From Rhizobium sp. RM (GTDB lineage Bacteria; Pseudomonadota; Alphaproteobacteria; Rhizobiales; Rhizobiaceae), in assembly GCF_013390595.1 (NCBI RefSeq), contig NZ_JACAWV010000002.1:310001-374000 (forward strand): a DNA stretch of 64,000 bases, given 5' to 3'. Every line of letters begins with the position of its first letter. Position 1 is the stretch's first letter. Below the pieces are notes generated by a model, which saw nothing but the letters and a program-made list of their open reading frames with translations, did not search any database and had not been told where the DNA came from. The translations under genes and the position numbers were made by a program. Below are positions 34,522 through 43,278 of the stretch, piece after piece.

Positions 34522-35384
34522 CCGTCCAGCTGGTCCTGTGCCTCCTGAACGAGCCAGCCGAACAGCCGTTTTGCTGGGGCCGTCAGGGTCTCTGGCGCCA
34601 CCAGCCAGTAATATTTGTCCTGATCAGACGCCTGATCGAACAGCACGCTCAGACGACCGCTCGTTATCTCGTCGCGCATCAACTCGGTCGGGCATAGTCC
34701 AACACCCTGTCCGGCTTTCAAGGCTGTCAGAAGCAGATTGAAATCGGCAAAGATCGGTCCCGTGTTTTGGGGGCTGCGTGTTCCCGTCGCTGCGAACCAG
34801 TCCTGCCAGGCAGCCTCGGTCTCGTCATGCAGAAGTTCCGCCGTCGAGAGCATCGCAATATCCTCGATCGGTCCGAAGTTTTCTCGATAGGCGGGCGCGC
34901 AGGTTGGCCTGGTTGCGGCACTGAACAGCGCCACTGCGCTCTCCGTCGGTCGTCTGCCGTGCACGATGGTCAGATCGGCCGGCGCGGATATGCCCGTCGT
35001 CGAATAGCTGATTGAAACCTGGATATCAGGATGAAGCGTGCGGAAACGGGGAAGGCGAGGCGTCAGAAAATATGCCACCACGGAAGGCAGGCTGGCCAGC
35101 CGCACGACTGCGCGCTGTTTGCGTCCGCGGATCTCTTCGGCAGATGCCGCAACCTGCCGCAGGCTTGCGGAGACCGTGGCTCCAAACTCGTGTCCTGCCG
35201 CGGTCAATCGAACACCGCGCGCCTGCCGTTCAAACAGCGGTTCGCCCAGCCATTGCTCCAGTGTACGGACATGCTGGCTGATGGCGGCGGCACTCATGCC
35301 CAGTTCAGCCGCAGCGCCTGCGAAACTTTCGTGGCGGGCAGCAGCCTCAAAGGCGCGAAGGGCAGGGAGCGGAGGTAGTTTCAT
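34500..35384 (-). CDS. LysR-family transcriptional regulator
   Basis: 294 residues from ATG 35384 (GGAG upstream); TTG 35393 would add three residues. N-terminal winged helix-turn-helix (LRAFEAAARHESFAGAAAELGMSAAAISQHVRTLEQ) followed by a two-lobed effector domain with ADLTIVHGRR and GQGVGLCPTELM. It resembles the GcvA-like subgroup. It is divergent from the DUF1989 gene across 114 bases, the classic arrangement in which a LysR protein controls the gene facing it; the inducer is unknown. Its 3' end overlaps the PAP2 copy-2 gene by 22 bases. Confidence 0.9.
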   Translation of the reverse strand: MKLPPLPALRAFEAAARHESFAGAAAELGMSAAAISQHVRTLEQWLGEPLFERQARGVRLTAAGHEFGATVSASLRQVAASAEEIRGRKQRAVVRLASLPSVVAYFLTPRLPRFRTLHPDIQVSISYSTTGISAPADLTIVHGRRPTESAVALFSAATRPTCAPAYRENFGPIEDIAMLSTAELLHDETEAAWQDWFAATGTRSPQNTGPIFADFNLLLTALKAGQGVGLCPTELMRDEITSGRLSVLFDQASDQDKYYWLVAPETLTAPAKRLFGWLVQEAQDQLDGYLVARA

Positions 35385-35498
35385 GGTCTCCAACGACTAA
35401 GTCACACTTGTGCTCAGGGCAAGAAAAACCCGTCTTGTCAGGCCGTCTTGATCAGGGCAGTTTCGCTTTCGCCACCGCCCTTTGTTTCGAGGATTTAT

Positions 35499-36350
35499 AT
35501 GTCGCACATCGCCATGACCGAACCCGCTGATGCCGCTGAGCGGCGCGCCCGCCGTACAGTTGTTGTTTATCCGAATGGAACGCTTGAGGCACCTGACCTT
35601 TCCAGTCTCGTAAAGGCCAGGGAAACGATGCAGAAGGTGGATGAGGTGATTGTACCACCACGTGATGGCCACACCTTTCAGGTGCCTAAGGGGCATTTCT
35701 TCCGCATTATCAGCATTGATGGTCCACAGGTTGGCGACCTCAATCTCTGGAACGCGCACGATCTGACCGAGCGTTTTTTCAGCGGCAAGACCCGCGCCCT
35801 TCATGCCACCCATGTCTCCATCGGCGACCGGCTGTGGAGCAACCTGCCGTCATTGCGCCCGATGGCAACGATCACCGGTGATAGCCTAGCATGGTACGGT
35901 TGGGATGAGGATGGCGGCGGACTGCATGATGTGATCGGCACGCGCTGCGATCCCTACACCAATCGCCTGCTCAGCGGCGGTGATTACCACCATTGCTGCC
36001 ATTCGAACCTCACCAATGCGCTGGCATCGTCCAGGGGCCTGTCGTTTGCAGAGGCCGAACCGCATGTGCACGACGTTCTCAACGTCTTCATGTGCACGGG
36101 CTTCACCCGCGACACACACCAGTATTTCATGAAGGCAAGCCCCGTTCGGCCGGGCGATTATCTGGAATTTTTTGCCGAGATGGATCTGCTCGGCGGTCTC
36201 TCCGCCTGCCCCGGTGGCGATTGCAGCGCCAGCCACTCAAGCGATGCGGCTGCCTGCTACCCGCTGAAGGTGGAAATCTACCGCCCGGATATGGCGCTTC
36301 TCAACGCTTGGCCTTTCCCGGAACGCAACGCTTATCGCAACCCGGCGTGA
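35499..36350 (+). CDS. DUF1989 / urea carboxylase-associated family protein
   Basis: 283 residues from ATG 35499 with CGAGGA five bases upstream. It contains the conserved DUF1989 blocks: GHFFRIISIDGPQVGDLNLWN, THVSIGDRLWSNL, DPYTNRLLSGGDYHHCCHSNL and a Cys-rich CPGGDCSASHSSDAAAC near the end. Members are found next to urea carboxylase or ethanolamine-related genes in many bacteria; no such genes are here. The clustered His and Cys residues suggest a bound metal, by analogy with family structures. Likely target of the divergent LysR gene. Confidence 0.85.
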   Translation: MSHIAMTEPADAAERRARRTVVVYPNGTLEAPDLSSLVKARETMQKVDEVIVPPRDGHTFQVPKGHFFRIISIDGPQVGDLNLWNAHDLTERFFSGKTRALHATHVSIGDRLWSNLPSLRPMATITGDSLAWYGWDEDGGGLHDVIGTRCDPYTNRLLSGGDYHHCCHSNLTNALASSRGLSFAEAEPHVHDVLNVFMCTGFTRDTHQYFMKASPVRPGDYLEFFAEMDLLGGLSACPGGDCSASHSSDAAACYPLKVEIYRPDMALLNAWPFPERNAYRNPA

Positions 36351-36394
36351 AGGCCGGACCTGATCTACGCCATCAGCCGCGTATTCACGAGCAG

Positions 36395-36416
36395 GACCCC
36401 GGTTGTCTCCGGGGTC
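36395..36416. terminator. inverted repeat between two convergent genes
   Basis: GACCCCGG (36395-36402) and CCGGGGTC (36409-36416) with a 6-base loop. There is no good T-run on either side, so termination is only suggested by position. Confidence 0.45.
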
Positions 36417-36429
36417 GTTGCTGTGATTG

Positions 36430-36861
36430 TCAGGAAGCCAGGGCTGCCTTGATCTTTTCTGCATGTGCCTTCAGCACGTCGCTGTCGGCCATCGCGCCGG
36501 AATGCGGCTTCAGCGGCTGGCCTTCGACGCGCGGAATGACGTGGAAATGCAGGTGGAACACCGTCTGCCCGGCAGCCGGCTCATTGAACTGCGCAACGTA
36601 GACGCCGTCGGCATCGAAGGCTTCCTTGGCGGCGACGGCAAGCTTCTGCACCACGGCAATGGTGCGGGCCAGCACGTTCGGATCGGCATCCAAGAGGTTG
36701 CGCGAACCGCTTTTGGGAATGACCAGGAGGTGACCCGGCGCCTGCGGCATCACATCCATGAAGGCCAGCGTATGCTCGTCCTCATAGAGCTTCACGCTCG
36801 GGATTTCGCCGCGCAGGATCTTGGCGAAGATGTTGTTGTCGTCATAGGTGCTGGCGGTCAT
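36430..36861 (-). CDS. HIT-family nucleotide-binding hydrolase
   Basis: 143 residues from ATG 36861 (GGAGAG upstream); a longer frame covers non-HIT sequence. The histidine triad HLHFHVIP is intact (the final His acts as nucleophile), preceded by FAKILRGEIPSVKLYEDEHTLAFMD and PGHLLVIPK, the layout of Hint/PKCI-type proteins that hydrolyse adenosine phosphoramidates. It is last of the ridA-gdpD-femAB-like-hit set, 37 bases after the femAB-like gene. Physiological substrate unknown. Confidence 0.93.
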   Translation of the reverse strand: MTASTYDDNNIFAKILRGEIPSVKLYEDEHTLAFMDVMPQAPGHLLVIPKSGSRNLLDADPNVLARTIAVVQKLAVAAKEAFDADGVYVAQFNEPAAGQTVFHLHFHVIPRVEGQPLKPHSGAMADSDVLKAHAEKIKAALAS

Positions 36862-36898
36862 CAGCAGTCTCTCCTCATGTGGTGATATCGAAAACGGA

Positions 36899-38092
36899 TT
36901 ATTCATCCGGTTCTTGTCTTTCGCCCTTGCGGAAGGGCGTGTGGTCTTCGAGGTAGTCGCCAATGTTTTCAACTTCCTGACGTTCCCGTTCCAGATAGTC
37001 GTCAATGGCGCGGCGCAGCCCCGGATGGACGATGTAATGCGCAGAATGCGTGGTGACAGGCACATAACCACGCGCCAGCTTGTGTTCGCCCTGCGCGCCC
37101 GCCTCAACTCGCTGCAAGCCTTTCGACAGGGCAAAATCGATGGCCTGATGGTAACAGACCTCGAAATGCAGAAAGGGATGATCCTCGATGCAGCCCCAGT
37201 GCCGGCCATAAAGCGCGTCCGAACCGATGAAGTTGATGGCGCCTGCGATATAGCGTCCGTCACGCTTTGCCATGACGAGCAGAATATCGTCTGCCATACG
37301 CTCGCCGATCAGCGAATAGAATGTCCGCGTTAGATAGGGTCGGCCCCATTTGCGGCCGCCCGTATCCATGTAGAAGGTAAAAAACTGATCCCAGATGTCT
37401 TCCGTCAGATCGCTGCCGGTCAGCCAGTCGATGCTGATGCCGTTTTCGAGCGCGGCGCGGCGCTCCTTTTTCAGTCCCTTGCGTTTGCGGGACGAAAGCG
37501 CATCGAGAAAATCGTCGTGATCGCGGTAGCCATTGTTGAGAAAATGGAACTGCTGGTCGGTCCGGTGCAGAAAGTCCTGCGAGGTGAGGGCTGCAATGTC
37601 GTCATACGTTGCGAAGGTGACATGGGCCGATGACAGGCCGACCTTTTCCGTTACCTGTCCGATACCGGAAGCAAGAAGCAGTTTGACGCCGTCATTGTCG
37701 GATGTCTGCGCGGTCAGAAGGCGCGGACCGGTCGCCGGGGTAAAGGGGATAGAGCACTGCAGCTTGGGATAATAATGTCCACCGGCCCGTTCAAAAGCGT
37801 CCGCCCAGCCGTGGTCGAAAACATATTCGCCCTTGCTGTGGTTCTTCAGATAGGCCGGTACTGCACCAAGCAGATCGCCTTTTTCATTTTCCAGCAGCAG
37901 GTGGTGTCCCTGCCAGCCGGTCTTGGCCGTTGCCGATCCGGACTCTTCGATGGATGATAAAAAGGCGTGGGAAATAAATGGATTATAGGACTTTCCTTCC
38001 GCGTTGCGCGAAGTACCGGAAAGCTGCTTCCAGCGATCCGGATCGATATCCGTGAAGGATTGCGCAACGCGGATGGAGTAGTTTTCTGTCAT
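36899..38092 (-). CDS. FemAB-like GNAT N-acyltransferase (PF04339 family)
   Basis: 397 residues. The pattern SYNPFISHAFLSSIEESG at the start and GRHWGCIEDHPFLHFEVCYHQAIDFAL near the end are typical of the FemAB_like (DUF482) family, which has a double GNAT fold. FemX/FemAB proteins add amino acids to peptidoglycan precursors from aminoacyl-tRNA, but the proteobacterial members of this branch have no proven substrate. Its start overlaps the stop of gdpD by four bases (ATGA, 38089-38092), so it is cotranscribed. A link to envelope metabolism is inferred only. Confidence 0.85.
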   Translation of the reverse strand: MTENYSIRVAQSFTDIDPDRWKQLSGTSRNAEGKSYNPFISHAFLSSIEESGSATAKTGWQGHHLLLENEKGDLLGAVPAYLKNHSKGEYVFDHGWADAFERAGGHYYPKLQCSIPFTPATGPRLLTAQTSDNDGVKLLLASGIGQVTEKVGLSSAHVTFATYDDIAALTSQDFLHRTDQQFHFLNNGYRDHDDFLDALSSRKRKGLKKERRAALENGISIDWLTGSDLTEDIWDQFFTFYMDTGGRKWGRPYLTRTFYSLIGERMADDILLVMAKRDGRYIAGAINFIGSDALYGRHWGCIEDHPFLHFEVCYHQAIDFALSKGLQRVEAGAQGEHKLARGYVPVTTHSAHYIVHPGLRRAIDDYLERERQEVENIGDYLEDHTPFRKGERQEPDE

Positions 38093-38829
38093 GCCGTAGC
38101 GGACGGGTTCTCTCTCGGGTCGAAACCTTCGAATGTCATCTGGTCAGCATATTTATAGGTAATCGCACGGGCATTTTCATCCCTTACCGTCCAGGTAATC
38201 ACCGGAACGCCGAGTTTTCTTTGGGCTTCGATAAAGCTGTTGGGCAGGTGGCCCCAATGGTAGGAGATGAAGTCGAGGCCGATATGCATGGCTTCGTCAT
38301 GCTTGAAGAAGTCTTCCGGCTTGTCGCCTTCGGCCGTGAGGCCAAGTGGCCAGGGGGAACCGGCGGCCTTCAGATCCTTCAGGAGATGATGGTCGAAGCT
38401 CATCAGCGCCACATGGCCCTTGTAACCTTCCAGGTCTTCCAGCACCGCCTCGGCAAAACCGTCATCGACGCCTTCACCCTCGCGGCCCTTCAGCTCGATC
38501 ACCAGCGGCACCTTGCCGGCACAGAGTGCCAGAAGCTGCTTGAGCGTCGGGATCTTGTCCTTGGTCTGGCCGATCGACAGCAGCGACAGTTCGCCGGACG
38601 TCCGCTCGCGGATGTCACCCTTGATGCCGGTCAGGCGAGTCATCTCATGGTCGTGGAACACGACCGGTACGCTGTCGGCACCAAGTTGAACGTCGCATTC
38701 GATAGCAAATCCGGCTTCGATGGCGCGGGAAAACGCCGAAAGCGAGTTTTCCCAGACCGCATGGTTCATGTCATGATAGCCGCGATGGGCAACAGGCTGA
38801 GCAATCAGCCAGGAAAGTTTCAGCGTCAT
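38089..38829 (-). CDS. glycerophosphodiester phosphodiesterase family protein
   Basis: 246 residues from ATG 38829. The GDPD barrel is marked by AHRGYHD (catalytic His/Arg), ENSLSAFSRAIEAGF, IECDVQLGAD with metal-binding Glu and Asp, and VVFHDHEMTRLTG (second catalytic His). There is no signal peptide, so it is cytoplasmic, like UgpQ. It would split glycerophosphodiesters from membrane turnover into glycerol-3-phosphate and alcohol. Four-base overlaps join it to ridA upstream and the femAB-like gene downstream. Confidence 0.92.
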   Translation of the reverse strand: MTLKLSWLIAQPVAHRGYHDMNHAVWENSLSAFSRAIEAGFAIECDVQLGADSVPVVFHDHEMTRLTGIKGDIRERTSGELSLLSIGQTKDKIPTLKQLLALCAGKVPLVIELKGREGEGVDDGFAEAVLEDLEGYKGHVALMSFDHHLLKDLKAAGSPWPLGLTAEGDKPEDFFKHDEAMHIGLDFISYHWGHLPNSFIEAQRKLGVPVITWTVRDENARAITYKYADQMTFEGFDPRENPSATA

Positions 38830-39296
38830 ACGTCTATTTCCACGATCGCGTCGATTTCGACAGAGGCATTGAAGGGCAGGCAGGCCATGCCGACGGCGGC
38901 GCGCGCATGTTTGCCGGCATCGCCGAGAACATTGGCGAGAAGGTTGGACGCACCGTTGATCACCAGATGCTGCTCGGTGAACTCGGGAATGGAGGCAACG
39001 AAGCCATTGAGCTTGAGGATGCGGCGGATTTTCGAAAGATCGCCATTCAAGGCTGCCTTGACCTGCGCGAGGATGTTGACGGCGCAAAGTTCGGCCGCGC
39101 GCTGGGCTGCGGGAACATCAACATCGCGTCCAACGAGGCCCGTGACCGCAATCTTGCCGGATTCAATCGGCAATTGACCCGATACGTAAAGCAGATTGCC
39201 GCTGATGGTGAACGGAACGTAGTTTGCCGCAGGTGCGGCGGCGACGGGAAGCGTAAAGCCAAGTTCCTTGAGGCGGCCTTCGATGACGTCCGACAT
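38826..39296 (-). CDS. RidA (YjgF/YER057c/UK114) family protein
   Basis: 156 residues from ATG 39296. RidA-like enamine/imine deaminases trim reactive intermediates from PLP enzymes. The family-typical YVSGQLP segment and the C-terminal ARAAVGMACLPFNASVEIDAIVEI are present. However, the conserved arginine of RidA (normally in the CR-V-VE region) is not clearly at its usual place, suggesting one of the Rid1-7 or YjgF-like subgroups with unproven deaminase activity. It heads a four-gene operon with overlaps; the promoter must lie within the 115 bases shared with eipB. Confidence 0.88.
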   Translation of the reverse strand: MSDVIEGRLKELGFTLPVAAAPAANYVPFTISGNLLYVSGQLPIESGKIAVTGLVGRDVDVPAAQRAAELCAVNILAQVKAALNGDLSKIRRILKLNGFVASIPEFTEQHLVINGASNLLANVLGDAGKHARAAVGMACLPFNASVEIDAIVEIDV

Positions 39297-39411
39297 TTTC
39301 GTCTCCGGTTTTGTTGTAAATCCTTCAAGAATCCGGCATTCAGGAGATGTGATCCCAAAGCCGGGCGGTTGCTTGTACAATATGAGTGGCGAGTCCAACA
39401 GGAGATAATGC

Positions 39412-40254
39412 ATGTTTGTCAGGAAGCTTGGTTTCGTTGCCACTACGGGGCTCTTGTCCTGCTTGTCGAACGCTGCCAATGCTTTGCCCGCCCAGCTCCC
39501 CAATCTGATTGCCCATCGGGCCGTCTACGATCTGGAGCTGAAGGATGCATCGGATCGCTCCGGCATTGAGGGCATGACGGGCCGCATGGTCTATGAGTTC
39601 ACCGGTTCCGCCTGTCAGGGCTACAAGACAGACTTCCGTTTCGTCACGCAGATCAATACCGGCGACGCCGTTCGCCTGACGGATCAGCAGACCACGACGT
39701 TTGAGGACCCGGCCTCCAAGAAGTTCACCTTCGAGACGAAATCCTACACCGACGACAAGCTGGACAAGGAAGTGCAGGGCGCTGCCAGCGACAGCGATGC
39801 CGGTGTGAAGGTCGACATCACCCGGCCCGATGCGCGCCAGATCGATCTCGTCGCCTCCGAATTCCCGACCGAACACATGTTCCAGGTCATCGAGAACGCC
39901 AAACAGGGAAAGCGGATTTTCGAATCCCGGATTTTCGACGGCTCCGATGATGGTGACGAAAGCCTGATTACCTCGACCCTGGTCGGCAAGTCGCAGACGC
40001 CGAAGGATGGGGACGCGGAAGCCGGCAAGGCGGGCGATTTCGCCAAGGCGTCCTTCTGGCCTGTCACCATCGCTTATTACAACGACAAGACCGGTACGGA
40101 TTCTCTGCCGATCTACCGCATGTCGTTCAAGCTCTACGAAAACGGAATCACCCGCGACCTGACCATGGATTACGGTGACTTCGTGCTGAGCGGAAAGCTT
40201 GCGAAGCTCGATATCCTCACGCCCGAAACCTGCGAAAACAAGCCGGTTCGCTGA
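39412..40254 (+). CDS. eipB: EipB-like periplasmic envelope integrity protein (DUF1849)
   Basis: 280 residues. Signal peptide about 1-24 (LSCLSNAANA then LPAQ). The mature protein matches DUF1849, whose Brucella member EipB is a periplasmic spiral beta-barrel needed for envelope integrity. The two cysteines expected to form the conserved disulfide are present: Cys68 in FTGSACQGYK and Cys274 in TPETCENK. Other family features include IAHRAVYDLEL and SFWPVTIAYYND. The symbol rests on family membership, not on a tested function in this organism. It is transcribed away from the ridA operon. Confidence 0.88.
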   Translation: MFVRKLGFVATTGLLSCLSNAANALPAQLPNLIAHRAVYDLELKDASDRSGIEGMTGRMVYEFTGSACQGYKTDFRFVTQINTGDAVRLTDQQTTTFEDPASKKFTFETKSYTDDKLDKEVQGAASDSDAGVKVDITRPDARQIDLVASEFPTEHMFQVIENAKQGKRIFESRIFDGSDDGDESLITSTLVGKSQTPKDGDAEAGKAGDFAKASFWPVTIAYYNDKTGTDSLPIYRMSFKLYENGITRDLTMDYGDFVLSGKLAKLDILTPETCENKPVR

Positions 40255-40290
40255 AACCGGCCTCGTCAGGCAGATTTTTTCGCATAAAAG

Positions 40291-40320
40291 CTTGCATTTT
40301 GTCGCAGGCGACTGTATGCG
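40291..40320 (+). promoter_or_regulatory. candidate rpsB promoter with central palindrome
   Basis: TTGCAT (40292-40297) and TATGCG (40315-40320) are separated by 17 bases. The spacer contains GTCGC-AG-GCGAC (40301-40312), a near-perfect inverted repeat that could serve as an operator. The start codon is 128 bases downstream, leaving room for a leader. Confidence 0.35.
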
Positions 40321-40447
40321 CCTCACCATTCCACACGCGAAGCTTGGGATGTTCCGGGAGAAATCCGGATCGTTCCGCCCGGTGGTGTCGATGAAAGTCG
40401 ATGCTGTTCGCTTCGCGGGGGTTAAACCGGAAAAGGAGTAACAAGGC

Positions 40448-41215
40448 ATGGCATTGCCCGATTTTTCTATGCGTCAGCTTCTCGAAGCTGGTGTTCACTT
40501 CGGCCACCAGACGCACCGCTGGAACCCGAAGATGAAGCCGTACATCTTCGGCGACCGTAACAACATCCACATCATCGACCTCGCTCAGACGGTTCCGATG
40601 CTGTCGCGCGCCCTTCAGGTCGTGTCCGACACCGTTGCCCGTGGCGGCCGCGTTCTGTTCGTTGGCACCAAGCGCCAGGCGTCCGAAATCATCGCCGACA
40701 GCGCAAAGCGTTCGGCTCAGTACTACGTCAACTCCCGCTGGCTCGGCGGCATGATGACGAACTGGAAGACGATTTCGAACTCGATCCAGCGTCTTCGCAA
40801 GGTTGACGAAATCCTGAACTCGGAAGCTTCCGGCTACTCCAAGAAAGAGCGCCTGAACCTCGAGCGCGAGCGCGAAAAGCTTGAAAAGGCTCTCGGCGGT
40901 ATCCGCGATATGGGCGGCGTTCCGGACCTGATGTTCATCATCGACACCAACAAGGAAAAGATCGCGATCGAAGAAGCCAAGCGTCTTGGCATTCCGGTCG
41001 TTGCGATCATCGACTCGAACTGCGATCCGGATGCAATCGATTATCCGATCCCCGGCAACGACGACGCTTCGCGCGCAATCTCGCTGTACTGCGACCTGAT
41101 TGCTCGCGCTGCCATCGACGGCATCGCACGTCAGCAGGGCTCTTCCGGCCGTGACATCGGCGCTTCGGAAGAAGCTCCGATCGAGCCTGCGCTCGAAGAC
41201 GAGGCTGGCGCCTGA
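40448..41215 (+). CDS. rpsB: 30S ribosomal protein S2
   Basis: 255 residues. S2 opens with the typical [24 protein letters not shown], and contains [26 protein letters not shown] and the late [31 protein letters not shown]. The acidic C-terminal extension ([16 protein letters not shown]) is common in rhizobial S2. AAGGAG precedes the start. It heads the conserved rpsB-tsf-pyrH-frr-uppS-cdsA-rseP gene order; a hairpin at 41268-41302 separates it from tsf and may allow differential expression. Confidence 0.98.
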   Translation: MALPDFSMRQLLEAGVHFGHQTHRWNPKMKPYIFGDRNNIHIIDLAQTVPMLSRALQVVSDTVARGGRVLFVGTKRQASEIIADSAKRSAQYYVNSRWLGGMMTNWKTISNSIQRLRKVDEILNSEASGYSKKERLNLEREREKLEKALGGIRDMGGVPDLMFIIDTNKEKIAIEEAKRLGIPVVAIIDSNCDPDAIDYPIPGNDDASRAISLYCDLIARAAIDGIARQQGSSGRDIGASEEAPIEPALEDEAGA

Positions 41216-41267
41216 TAAGGGTCTGTCGGGCGGCGAATTTCACGCCGCCTCATCGATCATGATCTGC

Positions 41268-41302
41268 AAGGCCGTCAAAGACCGTTCCGGGTTGACGGCC
41301 TT
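41268..41302 (+). terminator. rpsB-tsf attenuator-like hairpin
   Basis: 11-bp perfect stem AAGGCCGTCAA (41268-41278) with TTGACGGCCTT (41292-41302), 13-base loop, and a short GTTCGTTT tail. A second, smaller 7-bp hairpin lies at 41229-41249. The poor T-run suggests partial termination or mRNA processing. Confidence 0.5.
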
Positions 41303-41465
41303 GTTCGTTTCAAATCGCTCCGCCGGTTGATCGGCGTCCTGATGTGATTGAAACGTCCGGGGTGCTCATTCATCACCCTGTCACACTTTAGGGTAAATTC
41401 GTCACCCAAACATCGGCATGGCGATTTCCAGCCTGCTGACCGATTGAACAGACAAGAGGCAAACA

Positions 41466-42392
41466 ATGACCGAAATCACAGCCGCAATGGTTAAGGAACT
41501 GCGCGAGAAGTCTGGCGCAGGTATGATGGACTGCAAGAAGGCTCTTGCTGAGACCAATGGCGACATGGAAGCAGCAATCGACTGGCTGCGCGCCAAGGGT
41601 ATTGCCAAGGCTGACAAGAAGTCTGGCCGCACGGCTGCCGAAGGTCTCGTCGGTATCGCATCTGCCGGTCACAAGGCTGTTGTCGTCGAAATCAACTCGG
41701 AAACCGACTTCGTTGCTCGTAACGATGCCTTCCAGGACATCGTTCGCGGCGTTGCTGCCGTTGCTCTGACGACCGACGGCACTGTTGACGCGATTGCTGC
41801 TGCCACCTACCCGGCAACCGGCAAGTCCGTTTCGGACAGCATCAAGGACGCAATCGCCACCATCGGCGAAAACATGACGCTGCGCCGTTCGGCTGCGCTC
41901 GAAGTTGAGCACGGCGTTGTTGCAACCTACATCCACAACGCTGCTGGCGACGGCATCGGCAAGCTGGGCGTTCTGGTTGCCCTGAAGTCGGTTGGCGACA
42001 AGGCTGTTCTGACCTCGATCGGCCGTCAGGTTGCCATGCACATCGCTGCAACCAACCCGCTGGCGATTCGCGCTGAAGAAGTTGACGCTGCTGTTGCTGA
42101 GCGCGAGCGCAACGTCTTCATCGAACAGGCTCGTGAATCCGGCAAGCCGGAAGCAATCATCGAAAAGATGGTTGACGGCCGTATGCGCAAGTTCTTCGAA
42201 GAAGTTGCTCTTCTGTCGCAGGCTTTCGTTATCAACCCTGACCTGACGGTCGGCGCTGCTGTCAAGGAAGCCGAAAAGGAAGCCGGCGCAGCGATCGAAG
42301 TCACCGGCATGGTTCGCCTGCTGCTCGGCGAAGGCGTCGAGAAGGAAGAAAGCGATTTCGCGGCAGAAGTCGCCGCAGTCGCCAAGGGCTGA
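41466..42392 (+). CDS. tsf: elongation factor Ts
   Basis: Nucleotide exchange factor for EF-Tu. 308 residues with the N-terminal motif [19 protein letters not shown] and the core [14 protein letters not shown], both diagnostic for EF-Ts. The total length is normal. It follows rpsB with a gap of 250 bases containing two hairpins, and a GC-rich hairpin lies after the stop. Confidence 0.98.
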   Translation: MTEITAAMVKELREKSGAGMMDCKKALAETNGDMEAAIDWLRAKGIAKADKKSGRTAAEGLVGIASAGHKAVVVEINSETDFVARNDAFQDIVRGVAAVALTTDGTVDAIAAATYPATGKSVSDSIKDAIATIGENMTLRRSAALEVEHGVVATYIHNAAGDGIGKLGVLVALKSVGDKAVLTSIGRQVAMHIAATNPLAIRAEEVDAAVAERERNVFIEQARESGKPEAIIEKMVDGRMRKFFEEVALLSQAFVINPDLTVGAAVKEAEKEAGAAIEVTGMVRLLLGEGVEKEESDFAAEVAAVAKG

Positions 42393-42421
42393 TTATATTT
42401 ACCCAATCTTGGGGAAACGGG

Positions 42422-42452
42422 AGGGCATCGCGTGACAACGCGGTGCCCTTCG
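42422..42452 (+). terminator. hairpin after tsf
   Basis: 11-bp stem, one G-U pair, from AGGGCATCGCG (42422-42432) and CGCGGTGCCCT (42439-42449). The T-run is short (TTCG). It lies between tsf and pyrH. Confidence 0.5.
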
Positions 42453-42486
42453 TGTATCCGCGTTTCGGTTACATTTCCGAGGAGTC

Positions 42487-43212
42487 ATGATGTCTTCCAA
42501 GCCGATCTATAAACGCGTCCTGCTCAAGGCTTCCGGTGAAGCCCTTATGGGTGACCAGGGTTTTGGTATCGATGTTGCGGTCGCCGACCGGATTGCCTCC
42601 GATATCGCTGAAGCAAGAGCAATGAATGTCGAAGTCGGCGTCGTCGTCGGCGGTGGCAATATTTTCCGCGGCGTTGCCGTTGCCTCCAAGGGTGGCGACC
42701 GCGTGACCGGCGACCACATGGGTATGCTGGCAACCGTCATCAATGCGCTGGCGCTTGCAACGTCACTTCGAAAGCTCAGCATCGACACGGTCGTTCTCTC
42801 GGCCATCGCCATGCCTGAAATCTGCGAAAGCTTCTCGCAGCGCGCGGCTCTGCACCATCTGGCCCAGGGCCGCGTGGTGATTTTCGCCGGTGGCACGGGC
42901 AACCCGTTCTTCACGACCGACTCCGCAGCCGCCCTGCGTGCTGCCGAATTGGGCGCTGAAGCGATCTTCAAGGGAACGCAGGTCGATGGCATCTATTCGG
43001 CCGACCCCAAGAAGGACCCGACGGCAACCCGTTTCGACGAGTTGACCCACAGCGAGGTTCTCGGCAAGGGGCTGGCGGTCATGGACGTCGCAGCCGTGGC
43101 CCTTGCACGCGAAAACCACATTCCGATCATCGTTTTCTCGATTCACGAGAAGGGTGGCTTCGCACAGATATTGACCGGCGGCGGCCGTAAGACCATCGTG
43201 CACGACAAGTAA
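42487..43212 (+). CDS. pyrH: UMP kinase
   Basis: Phosphorylates UMP to UDP as a hexamer. 241 residues with the amino-acid-kinase fold: VLLKASGEALMG at the N-terminus, VGVVVGGGNIFRG, and the ATP-site FAGGTGNPFFTTDSAAALRA. Adjacent ATGs (42487 and 42490) leave a one-codon uncertainty. It is followed 66 bases later by frr, as in most proteobacteria. Confidence 0.97.
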   Translation: MMSSKPIYKRVLLKASGEALMGDQGFGIDVAVADRIASDIAEARAMNVEVGVVVGGGNIFRGVAVASKGGDRVTGDHMGMLATVINALALATSLRKLSIDTVVLSAIAMPEICESFSQRAALHHLAQGRVVIFAGGTGNPFFTTDSAAALRAAELGAEAIFKGTQVDGIYSADPKKDPTATRFDELTHSEVLGKGLAVMDVAAVALARENHIPIIVFSIHEKGGFAQILTGGGRKTIVHDK

Positions 43213-43278
43213 TCGCAAACGAACGATGCCGCCCCGTGCGGAATACGGCCGCGATGGCCGACAGAGATGGAGTATCAA

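Noticed and set aside
40241-40262. Hairpin at the eipB stop codon as a terminator
   Set aside because: The 7-bp stem GCCGGTT/AACCGGC lacks a T-run and includes the stop codon in its loop; too weak to call.
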